Below, piece by piece: positions 26,898 through 34,522 of a stretch of DNA of 64,000 nt. The notes below the pieces were generated by a model, which worked only from the letters and a program-made list of their open reading frames with translations, did not search any database and was not told the origin of the DNA. Every line of letters begins with the position of its first letter. Position 1 is the first letter of the stretch. Location: positions 620,001-684,000 of the forward strand of contig NZ_FYEA01000001.1 of NCBI RefSeq assembly GCF_900187605.1, in the 5' to 3' direction. A program made the translations under genes and the position numbers. This DNA is from Pseudomonas sp. Irchel 3H7 (lineage in GTDB: Bacteria > Pseudomonadota > Gammaproteobacteria > Pseudomonadales > Pseudomonadaceae).

Positions 26898-29800
26898 ACT
26901 TCTTCTCCTTGCAAAGCATTCATGAACTGATCCATATCGGACCAGTCGTCGTTCGTTGCACTGTCAGCCAGTTGCGCCAGCACCCCCGCCAGTTCACCCA
27001 GCAGCGGTTTCTCGAACAGGCTGCGCAGCGGCAACACCACGCCCAATTGAGTTTTGATGCGCGCGATCACCTGCGCGGCCAGCAGCGAATGGCCGCCCAA
27101 TTCAAAGAAGTGATCATCCAGACCGACCCGTGCCACTTGCAGGACCTCTGCCCAGATTTGCGCCAGTTGTTGTTCGGTATCGGTTTGCGGCGGGCGATAG
27201 TCGCCTTGCAGTTGACTCGGATCCGGTGCCGGCAAGGCCTTGCGATCGAGTTTGCCGCTCGGTGTCAGCGGCAGGTTCGCCAGCAACAGCAGATGGCCCG
27301 GCACCATGTAATCCGGCAGATTGGCTTGCAGCGCCGCGCGGATTTGCTGACGGAACGCCGTTTGCGTCGCCGCGCTTTGCAGCACCGCCGGATCGCTGAC
27401 CACGTAGGCCACCAGTTGCAAACCACCGCTTAGCGGAACTGCCAGCACCACCGCCTCGCGGATGCCGGGGCATTGCTGCAGGCGCGATTCGATTTCGCCC
27501 AGTTCGATGCGGAAACCGCGAATCTTCACTTGATGATCGACCCGGCCGATGTACTCCACGGCGCCGTCAGGTCGCAGTCGCGCGCGGTCGCCGGTGCGGT
27601 ACAGGCGCTGGCCGTCGGCGAACGGGTCGGCGATAAAGCGCTCGGCGCTGAGGGTCGGCTGGCGGTGATAACCCCGCGCCAGGCCAGGCCCGCCGATGTA
27701 CAACTCGCCCACCGCGCCTTGAGGCAGCAGGTTCAAATCATCGTCGAGCACGTACAGGCGGCGTGCGTCGAGACCGTGGCCGATCGGGATGCCGCGCCAC
27801 GACACGGCGTCGGCCGTCAGCGCGGTGCAGTCGTGAATGGTCGAAACCACCGTGGCTTCGGTCGGCCCGTAGGTGTTGAGCAAGCGCACATGGCCCAAAC
27901 CGGCCTGTTGCCACAGGCGCAAACCGTCTACCGCCATCGCCTCGCCGCCGACGTGAATCTGCCGCAGCGCAGCGAAACCGGCCGGTGGATTAGCGGCGTA
28001 TTCCTGCACCAGCCAATACCAATAAGCGGCCGGCAGATCAGCCAGGGTGATGCCATGTTCGACAATGACCTGATGCAACGCCGCGCTGTCCCACAACCGC
28101 GCATCACGCAGGACGACTGCGGCACCGTGACACAGCGGCGGGAAAAACTGCTCGACGAAGCCGTCGAAGCTGCTGGTGGCGAACTGCAAAACGCGATCGC
28201 CTTCGCGCAAGTCGCTGTAATCGATGGCGCGGGCGATGAACTCGCTCAACGCGCCATGACTGACCGCGACGCCTTTCGGGCGGCCGGTCGAGCCTGAGGT
28301 GTAGATCACGTAGGCGAGGTTTTGCGCGGCGACCGTCACAGGCAGATTGTCGGCAGGATCACTGTCGGCCAACTGCTCCAGACACAGGCAATCGACGTCA
28401 TCCAGATCCGGCAGGCTGGCGAGGCTTTCGCGATCGGTCAGCAGCAGTTTCAGGCCACTGTCATCGAGCACGTGGCGCAAACGTTCGGCCGGTGTCTGCG
28501 GATCCAGCGGCACGTAAGCGCCGCCAGCCTTGAGCACCGCCAGCAATGCCACTGCCAGCTCCAGCGAGCGCCCCAGCGCCACGCCGACCAGCACGTCAGG
28601 GCCGACACCGCGAGTGCGCAACTGATGGGCCAGACGATTGCTGCGGGTGTTCAACTCGGCATAGCTGAGTGACGGCGACGGCTTGGTCGCGAGAATCACC
28701 GCCGCTGCCTGCGGCGTGCGCGCCACCTGCGCTTCGAACAGGGTCTGCACACTGGCGAAAACCGGTTCTGCCTTGGTGACTTGAATCAGTTGTGCACGTT
28801 CAGTCTCCGCCAGCAGTTCGACTTCGCCGACGATTTGCTGCGGATCACGGCACACGGACGCGAGGATGTTGCGCCAATGCCCGGCCATCGCAGCGATGGT
28901 TGCGGCATCAAAAATATCGGTGGCGTAGGTGAAGGCCGCGAACAACTGCTCGCCCTCCTCGCGGGTGTCGAGCATCAGGTCGCTGGTGGCGGCATGTTGG
29001 CGACCGCTGCCGGCCAATTGCTCCTCAGTCAAATAGCCCACCTGCAAACCGGACTCGAGTTGCACGTGCTGCAAGTCGGTCACCAGCGGCTGGTGGTTGA
29101 ACATCACCTGGAACAGCGGGTTGTGGCTTTGGCTGCGCGCCGGTTGCAAGGCTTCGATCAAGGCGTCGAACGGCAGATCCTGATGAACCTGCGCGCCGAG
29201 TGCGGCCTGACGCAGGTTCTGCAACAGATCGGCAAAACGTGTTTGCGCGGTGACTTCGCTGCGCAGGATCTGCGTGTTGACGAAGAAGCCGATCAGCCCT
29301 TCGGTTTCGCTGCGGGTGCGGTTGGCGATCAGCCCGCCAACGCGAATATCGGTCTGGCCGCTGTAGCGATGCAGCAACGTTTTGAACGCGGCCAGCAACA
29401 CCACAAACAGTGTCACGCCCTGACGCTGGGCAAGGCTTTTCAGCTCCTGACGCAGCGCTGCGTCGATCACCGTTTCCAGACGCGCGCCCTGATGACTGGA
29501 TTGCGCCGGATAGGCACGATCGGTCGGCAGCTCCAGCACCGGATGCTCGTCGCCCAATTGCGTGCGCCAGTAATCCAGCTGACGCTCGCGCTCACCGGCC
29601 TCCAGCCAACTGCGCTGCCACAGCGCGTAATCGCGGTAATGCACGGTGAGCGCCGGCAACGACGGCTCGCGCCCCGCCACCCGTGCGTCATAGATGCGCA
29701 TGAACTCATCGATGAGAATGTTCATCGACCAACCATCGGCGATGATGTGGTGCAGAGTGAGCAGCAATACATGCTCCTGCTCGGCCAGGCGCAATAACCG

Positions 29801-30295
29801 CAGGCTGAGCAGCGGGCCGTTCTCGAGATCGAAGGCTTGACCGGCCTCAGCCATCATGTGCTGTTGCGCCAGCGGCCAGCGCTGGGCTTCGGGCACCGCA
29901 CTGAGATCGCTGATCGCCAGTTTCAACGGCTGCGGTTCAGCGACGCGCTGAACCGCGCGCTCACCATCCTGACCGAAGGTGGTGCGCAAGCACTCGTGCC
30001 GCGCCGCCAACTGACTGAACGCCTGCTCCAGCGCCTGCGCTTGCAAGTCTCCCGTAAGACGTACCGCCATTGGCAAGTTGTAAGCAGCGCTGTGCGGGTC
30101 CAGTTGCCAGAGAAACCACATCCGCTGCTGGGCATACGAAAGTCCGTCTCGCTCGGCGATCCCGTCACAGGCAGTCATGGGCAGTTGCGCAAAATCGATG
30201 CCCTCACGGGCCATACCGGCGAGGAACAAACGGCGTTTGTCCTGTGGCAGTTCGATAAAACGACGGGCTAGTTTCTGGGCGTCTGCGGCATTCAT
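26894..30295 (-). CDS. pvdI: Pyoverdine side-chain NRPS, single lysine module
   Basis: 1133 residues, one C-A-T module: C domain (LSYAQQRMWFLWQL at about 51; HHIIADGWS at 185), A domain (YTSGSTGRPKG at about 668; core SFDGFVEQFF), T domain (FFELGGHSLL at about 1070). The signature read from the A domain is DGEDHGTVVK (final K assumed), which matches the lysine code known from pyoverdine synthetases. There is no epimerase and no thioesterase. The C domain is of the LCL type, so it should take an L-configured donor, consistent with the L-Dab end of the chromophore peptide made by PvdL (not in this window). ATG at 30295 follows AAGGA with eight-base spacing. First gene of the NRPS operon, with a perfect PvdS box 58 bases upstream. 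The symbol is positional. Confidence 0.92.
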   Translation of the reverse strand: MNAADAQKLARRFIELPQDKRRLFLAGMAREGIDFAQLPMTACDGIAERDGLSYAQQRMWFLWQLDPHSAAYNLPMAVRLTGDLQAQALEQAFSQLAARHECLRTTFGQDGERAVQRVAEPQPLKLAISDLSAVPEAQRWPLAQQHMMAEAGQAFDLENGPLLSLRLLRLAEQEHVLLLTLHHIIADGWSMNILIDEFMRIYDARVAGREPSLPALTVHYRDYALWQRSWLEAGERERQLDYWRTQLGDEHPVLELPTDRAYPAQSSHQGARLETVIDAALRQELKSLAQRQGVTLFVVLLAAFKTLLHRYSGQTDIRVGGLIANRTRSETEGLIGFFVNTQILRSEVTAQTRFADLLQNLRQAALGAQVHQDLPFDALIEALQPARSQSHNPLFQVMFNHQPLVTDLQHVQLESGLQVGYLTEEQLAGSGRQHAATSDLMLDTREEGEQLFAAFTYATDIFDAATIAAMAGHWRNILASVCRDPQQIVGEVELLAETERAQLIQVTKAEPVFASVQTLFEAQVARTPQAAAVILATKPSPSLSYAELNTRSNRLAHQLRTRGVGPDVLVGVALGRSLELAVALLAVLKAGGAYVPLDPQTPAERLRHVLDDSGLKLLLTDRESLASLPDLDDVDCLCLEQLADSDPADNLPVTVAAQNLAYVIYTSGSTGRPKGVAVSHGALSEFIARAIDYSDLREGDRVLQFATSSFDGFVEQFFPPLCHGAAVVLRDARLWDSAALHQVIVEHGITLADLPAAYWYWLVQEYAANPPAGFAALRQIHVGGEAMAVDGLRLWQQAGLGHVRLLNTYGPTEATVVSTIHDCTALTADAVSWRGIPIGHGLDARRLYVLDDDLNLLPQGAVGELYIGGPGLARGYHRQPTLSAERFIADPFADGQRLYRTGDRARLRPDGAVEYIGRVDHQVKIRGFRIELGEIESRLQQCPGIREAVVLAVPLSGGLQLVAYVVSDPAVLQSAATQTAFRQQIRAALQANLPDYMVPGHLLLLANLPLTPSGKLDRKALPAPDPSQLQGDYRPPQTDTEQQLAQIWAEVLQVARVGLDDHFFELGGHSLLAAQVIARIKTQLGVVLPLRSLFEKPLLGELAGVLAQLADSATNDDWSDMDQFMNALQGEEV

Positions 30296-30352
30296 GCATG
30301 GGGTCCTTGCTGATCGGCGGCGTGACCAGGAGACCCGGTCGTATCAACAAGA

Positions 30353-30376
30353 ACGAATGACAAACGCGATGATTTA
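30353..30376 (-). promoter_or_regulatory. PvdS iron-starvation box of the NRPS operon
   Basis: Read on the minus strand: TAAAT (30372-30376), 16 bases, CGT (30353-30355). This is an exact match to the PvdS-dependent promoter of pyoverdine genes. The ATG of the first NRPS gene is 58 bases downstream. Confidence 0.85.
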
Positions 30377-30417
30377 GCGCGCTGGCGCAACAGCGGCCCG
30401 ACGGTAGACACACAAAT

Positions 30418-30446
30418 GCCGAAGCCGGTACGAGACCGGCTTCGGC
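30418..30446 (-). terminator. Terminator of the thioesterase-dioxygenase pair
   Basis: A perfect 12-bp stem (gccgaagccggt / accggcttcggc) with a 5-base loop, 28 bases after the dioxygenase stop. The T-run is short. It separates this transcript from the NRPS promoter. Confidence 0.75.
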
Positions 30447-30473
30447 AGCTTTACCAACAGACGTGGGAATTGC

Positions 30474-31457
30474 TCAGAGCGGACCCTGTGAATGCCCTTC
30501 AGCCATGGCGACAATCACTTTACGCGGACCTTCGAACGGCGAACGCGCGTGCGCCGAGAGCATGTTGTCGAGCATCAGCACATCGCCCTCCTGCCAGGGA
30601 AAGCTGATCGCGCACTCATCGAGCACCGCGCGAATCTGCGCCAGCACCTCGTCTTCAATCGCCGAGCCGTCACCGTAGTAAACGTTACGCGGCAAGTCTT
30701 CTTCGTCGACAATGTCCAGCAGGCTTTCACGCACTTCCGCTTGCAGGTTGGAAATGTGGAACAGGTGCGCCTGATTGAACCAGACGTTGTCACCGGTCAC
30801 CGGATGGACCGCCACCGCCTGACAGGTCTGGCGGGTGCGCAGTTCACCGTCATCCTTCCATTCGCAGACAATGCCGTGGGCCTTGCAGTAGGCCTCGACG
30901 ACCTCGCGATCTTCGGTGTTGAACACGTCTTCCCAAGCCACATCCAACCCGTTGCCGAAGTTGCGCACATACATCAGCCCTTTGCTGACGAAGCGCTCGC
31001 GAATCGCCGCGGGAATACGCCGATAGACTTCACGGCTGTCGGCAATCGGCGTCTCGCCACCGGACTTTGCCGCGATCATGCTGTAGAACCAGATTTTCAT
31101 CGGCCAGTCGCGGGAGTAGGCCTGCTCGTTGTGCAGCGGAATGCTCTGGTGCGCCGGGTATTCGGTCGAGGTGTACACGCCCTGCGTCACGTTGGTGCGC
31201 GGCGTCGAGCCGAATTCATAGTTCAACAGCGGATGGCCAAAACTCGCCGCGAACTGCCGGAACTGTTCGGCACCGTTCAGACGGAAACCGCGAAACAGTA
31301 CCCCGCCGTCGCGCAGCAGATGCTCGTCCACCAGTTCTTTCAATTCATCGAACACTGCCAGCAAGTCAGTGTCCGCATCGGTCGCTTCCACCAACAACGG
31401 CAAGCGCCCCCGTTGCGGCAGCAGTGGCCGAACGGAAAATCCCACAGCAACAGCCAT
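30474..31457 (-). CDS. TauD/SyrP-like Fe(II)/2-oxoglutarate dioxygenase, probable aspartyl beta-hydroxylase
   Basis: 327 residues when started at the ATG at 31457, which has an AGGAGG site seven bases upstream; a longer ORF would run into the upstream gene. Iron ligands are visible as the HNE motif (SIPLHNEQAY, about residue 110) and a distal His about 190 residues later (SAHARSPFEG), followed by Arg (GPRKV) for 2-oxoglutarate. This is the layout of the SyrP/clavaminate-synthase-like branch of the TauD superfamily. SyrP hydroxylates carrier-bound aspartate in syringomycin assembly. Here the neighbouring NRPS has an Asp module, so hydroxylation of PCP-bound Asp to beta-hydroxyaspartate is the natural role (inference from family plus context). 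It is the second gene of a pair with the thioesterase, 37 bases downstream of it. Confidence 0.88.
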   Translation of the reverse strand: MAVAVGFSVRPLLPQRGRLPLLVEATDADTDLLAVFDELKELVDEHLLRDGGVLFRGFRLNGAEQFRQFAASFGHPLLNYEFGSTPRTNVTQGVYTSTEYPAHQSIPLHNEQAYSRDWPMKIWFYSMIAAKSGGETPIADSREVYRRIPAAIRERFVSKGLMYVRNFGNGLDVAWEDVFNTEDREVVEAYCKAHGIVCEWKDDGELRTRQTCQAVAVHPVTGDNVWFNQAHLFHISNLQAEVRESLLDIVDEEDLPRNVYYGDGSAIEDEVLAQIRAVLDECAISFPWQEGDVLMLDNMLSAHARSPFEGPRKVIVAMAEGHSQGPL

Positions 31458-31494
31458 GACTGGCCTCCTGTAATCACTCGATAGGTGAACCACG

Positions 31495-32235
31495 CTAAAA
31501 GGCCGGCGCCGCTGCCTGGGCATGACGGCGGTGATGGACTTCCAGATGGGTCTTGATCGTGCGAATGACCCGGGCTTCGTGCTCATGAATGAAGAAGTGC
31601 CCACCGGTCATCATGTCCACGGAAAAACTGCCCAGGGTTTCCTTGCTCCAGCCGATCAGTTGCTCGGTGGTCGCGCGGTCTTCCTTGCCGCCCAGCACGT
31701 GCACCGGACAATTGAGCAAGGGCCGCTGCGCCGGTGTGAAACGCCCGCACATCATGAAGTCGGCGCGCAGCACCGGCAGGGTCAGGCTCATCAGCTCTTT
31801 GTTGGCCAGCACTTCTTCACTGGTGCCCTGAAAAGTGCGCAGTTGATCGATCAATTCCTCATCGCTGCGCGCTTCGGCAAAGCCGCGATCATAGTCACTG
31901 CGCAGGGTCGGCGCGGCCGTGCCGGAAGCGAACAGCGCCACCGGCTCCGGCGCACCGAGCTCGCGAAAAGCATGTGCCAGCTCGCACGCCAGCAGCGCAC
32001 CGAGGCTATGCCCGAACAGCGCGTAAGGCGTTTGCAAGCCGGGCTTGTGCTCGCGGGCCAATTGCCGGGCCAGCGCACGCATGTCGATTTGCAGGGGTTC
32101 GTCGAATCGGGCACCGCGCCCGGGCAATTCCACCGGTTGCAGGTGCAACCACGACGGCAGTTGGCGCCGCCAGCGGCTGTAGACCATGGCGCTGGCGCCC
32201 GAATAGGGCAGGCACAGCAGTGTCAGCTTTGTCAC
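31495..32235 (-). CDS. Stand-alone (type II-like) thioesterase of the pyoverdine locus
   Basis: 246 residues, GrsT/PvdG-type alpha/beta hydrolase: LLCLPYSGASA near the start, nucleophile in FGHSLGALLA (about residue 80), late His in GGHFFIHEH (about 210). The start codon is GTG at 32235, supported by GAGG eight bases upstream. Such enzymes usually clear misprimed carrier domains. Because the terminal NRPS here has no thioesterase domain, this protein could instead, or in addition, release the finished peptide. PvdG is normally encoded beside pvdL; whether this is PvdG itself or a second enzyme cannot be decided from this window. It is followed by the dioxygenase and preceded by a near-match PvdS box. 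Confidence 0.88.
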   Translation of the reverse strand: MTKLTLLCLPYSGASAMVYSRWRRQLPSWLHLQPVELPGRGARFDEPLQIDMRALARQLAREHKPGLQTPYALFGHSLGALLACELAHAFRELGAPEPVALFASGTAAPTLRSDYDRGFAEARSDEELIDQLRTFQGTSEEVLANKELMSLTLPVLRADFMMCGRFTPAQRPLLNCPVHVLGGKEDRATTEQLIGWSKETLGSFSVDMMTGGHFFIHEHEARVIRTIKTHLEVHHRRHAQAAAPAF

Positions 32236-32270
32236 CGCGTTTACCTCAATAGGGTTATCTGTAAAAGAGA

Positions 32271-32294
32271 ACGGATGAGGTGACGCGGGAATTA
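32271..32294 (-). promoter_or_regulatory. Candidate PvdS box for the thioesterase-dioxygenase pair (one mismatch)
   Basis: Read on the minus strand: TAATT (32290-32294), 16 bases, CGT (32271-32273). It differs from the consensus TAAAT-N16-CGT at one position and lies 36 bases before the GTG start. Part of the small gap after the MFS gene. Confidence 0.45.
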
Positions 32295-32307
32295 GTCGGC
32301 TGGCCGA

Positions 32308-33480
32308 TCACTTCAGATGACGGAAACTCTGCACCGCCGACGCGAGGACTACTGCCCCGGCAGCAATCGCCAACCAAAAGCCGCTGCGTGCGCCGAAAGC
32401 ATCGACCAGCGCGCCCGAACCAGCGGCGCCAATGGCAACGCCGATACTCAAACCAGTCACCAGCCAGGTCAGCCCTTCGGTGAGCTTGGCCGGCGGCACG
32501 ATGCGTTCGACCAGTGCCATCGCGACAATCAAGGTTGGCGCGAAGAACAGGCCGGCAATGAATACTGCCAGCGCGAGGCCGATAATATTGCTCGCTAGCA
32601 ACAGTGGCAGCGTCGTCACTGCCGTCGCCACCCCGCCATACAGAAACAATTGCGGCAACGGCAGTTTCGAGCGCATCGCCCCAAACGCAATCCCGGCCAG
32701 ACACGAACCGATGGCATACACCGACAGCACAATGCTCGCCGCCGCCGGTTGCCCCTGTTGCTGAGCGAACGCGACGCTGACGACATCGACCACACCGACG
32801 ATCACGCCCATGGCGATCATTAACGCCAGCAACAGCTGAATGTCCGTCGAACCAATGATTGAGCCGTGGTGCTCGAGGGCGTGCGGATGCACCGGCGGCT
32901 CGGTGCTGCGCTGGGCGACAAACGCCGTCACGCCGATCGCCAGCGCCAACAGCGCCGCCAGCGGCCCGGCCTCGGGGAACACCGCCACGCACAAGCCCAC
33001 CGACAGCGGCGGACCGACAATAAAGCAGACTTCATCGAGTACCGACTCCAGCGCGTACGCCGTCTGCAGTTGTGGCTGGCCGCGATAGATTTCCGTCCAG
33101 CGCGCCCGCACCATCGCCGACATGCTCGGCATGCACCCGGCCAGCGCGGCGAAGACGAACAGCGTCCAGGTCGGTGCCTGCAAACGCGTGCACAGCAGCA
33201 ACATCAACAGCGCCCCGCCGCCGATCAATGCCGATACCGGCAGAATCCGCCCCTGACCGAAGCGATCAACCAGCCGCGAAACCTGTGGCGCACAGAACGC
33301 CGTTGCCAGCGCGAACGTCGCCGCCACCGCGCCGGCCAACGCATACCCGCCCCTCAACTGCGAGAGCATAGTGATCACGCCGATACCGGTCATGGAGATC
33401 GGCATGCGCGCGATCATTCCGGCCAGCACAAAATTGCGTGCACCGGGGGCGTTGAACAATTCGCGGTAGGGGTTTGCCAT
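32308..33480 (-). CDS. MFS transporter
   Basis: 390 residues from the ATG at 33480 (MANPYRELF); the ORF extends upstream but without membrane character. About twelve hydrophobic segments are visible, with a typical cytoplasmic loop signature after segment two (SRLVDRFGQGRIL). It resembles general drug/solute MFS carriers and I cannot name a substrate. It is codirectional with, and 72 bases upstream of, the thioesterase gene. A role in siderophore or precursor export is possible, but the known pyoverdine export pump (PvdRT-OpmQ) is of another type. A candidate PvdS promoter between the two genes suggests separate regulation. Confidence 0.85.
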   Translation of the reverse strand: MANPYRELFNAPGARNFVLAGMIARMPISMTGIGVITMLSQLRGGYALAGAVAATFALATAFCAPQVSRLVDRFGQGRILPVSALIGGGALLMLLLCTRLQAPTWTLFVFAALAGCMPSMSAMVRARWTEIYRGQPQLQTAYALESVLDEVCFIVGPPLSVGLCVAVFPEAGPLAALLALAIGVTAFVAQRSTEPPVHPHALEHHGSIIGSTDIQLLLALMIAMGVIVGVVDVVSVAFAQQQGQPAAASIVLSVYAIGSCLAGIAFGAMRSKLPLPQLFLYGGVATAVTTLPLLLASNIIGLALAVFIAGLFFAPTLIVAMALVERIVPPAKLTEGLTWLVTGLSIGVAIGAAGSGALVDAFGARSGFWLAIAAGAVVLASAVQSFRHLK

Positions 33481-33570
33481 GGGTTGCAGCCTCGTCAAGG
33501 GCCGCCAAGTTGCCATAGGGTCGCGAGGCGTGGAAGCGAGGAATTGTTGGTGGAATGTGAAGGCCTTGCA

Positions 33571-33653
33571 GATCAAAAGATCGCAGCGTGCCGCAGCTCC
33601 TACTGGAGATCGCATTCCATGTAGGAGCTGCGGCACGCTGCGATCTTTTGATC
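33571..33653. repeat. REP doublet (inverted pair)
   Basis: The left arm begins gatcaaaagatcgcagcgtg and ends gcagctccta; the right arm is its exact reverse complement, 32 bases each, with a 19-base spacer. Typical Pseudomonas REP/REPIN unit between the divergent MFS and SDR genes. Confidence 0.85.
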
Positions 33654-33721
33654 TTCGAGCTGAACTCTCATCGCTCGCCACCAGTCAGCTTTATAAGCCC
33701 TCACTCAAGGCGAGACCCCGC

Positions 33722-34522
33722 ATGCACATCTCCCTCACCGGACAAACAGCCCTGATCACCGGCGCCAGTTCCGGCATCGGCCACGCGTGCGCAAAAGCCC
33801 TCGCCGCCGCCGGCGCCGCAGTAATCATCAACTACAACCGGCAGGCAGAACCAGCCGAGGCACTGGCCCGACAGATCATTGCCGATGGTGGCCGAGCCAT
33901 CGCCATCCGCGCCGACGTATCAAAGGAAGACGAGGTTGAACGGCTGTTCGCCGAAACCCTCGATGCCTTCGGTTCACTGGACATTCTGGTGGCCAACTCG
34001 GGTATGCAAAAAGACGCCGCCGCTGTGGATATGTCGCTGGACGACTGGAACGCAGTGATCGGCGTCAACCTCACTGGGCAGTTCCTCTGCGCCCGCGCTG
34101 CCCTGCGCATCTTCAATCGCCAAGGCATTCGTGAAGGCGTGTCCCGTGCGGCCGGCAAGATCATCCACATGAGTTCGGTGCACCAGCGCATTCCCTGGGC
34201 CGGGCACGTCAATTACGCCGCGTCCAAGGGCGGCGTCGACCAACTGATGCAGACCCTCGCGCAGGAAGTCAGCCACCAACGCATTCGTATCAACGGCATT
34301 GCGCCGGGGGCCATTCGCACGGCGATCAATCAAGACGCCACTGAAGGCGCTGCCGGCGAAAAGCTGCTTGAGCTGATTCCCTACGGACGCATCGGCGATG
34401 CTGAAGACGTCGCCAATGCGCTGGTCTTTCTCGCCTCCGACGCCTCCGATTACATCGTTGGCACCACCCTGTTCATCGACGGCGGCATGAGCCTCTATCC
34501 GGAGTTTCGCGGCAATGGCTGA
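33722..34522 (+). CDS. Short-chain dehydrogenase/reductase (glucose 1-dehydrogenase-like)
   Basis: 266 residues. Rossmann NAD(P) motif TGASSGIG (about residue 13), NNAG-like VANSG (about 95), catalytic Ser in HMSSVH and YxxxK in NYAASKGG (about 165), and a PG-motif in GIAPGAIRT. The C-terminal DGGMSLYP is typical of classical SDRs annotated as glucose 1-dehydrogenase. ATG at 33722 follows AAGGCGAG. Its 3' end overlaps the GH15 gene by eight bases, so both are probably translated together. This suggests the reductase acts on a sugar released or handled by the glycosidase. The substrate is not determinable from sequence alone. Confidence 0.88.
   Translation: MHISLTGQTALITGASSGIGHACAKALAAAGAAVIINYNRQAEPAEALARQIIADGGRAIAIRADVSKEDEVERLFAETLDAFGSLDILVANSGMQKDAAAVDMSLDDWNAVIGVNLTGQFLCARAALRIFNRQGIREGVSRAAGKIIHMSSVHQRIPWAGHVNYAASKGGVDQLMQTLAQEVSHQRIRINGIAPGAIRTAINQDATEGAAGEKLLELIPYGRIGDAEDVANALVFLASDASDYIVGTTLFIDGGMSLYPEFRGNG

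Noticed and set aside
6761..29797. Many long plus-strand ORFs (up to 980 residues) opposite the NRPS genes
   Set aside because: Composition (His/Gln/Arg/Leu rich, no domains) and repeated appearance opposite homologous modules show that they are antisense by-products of high-GC codons.
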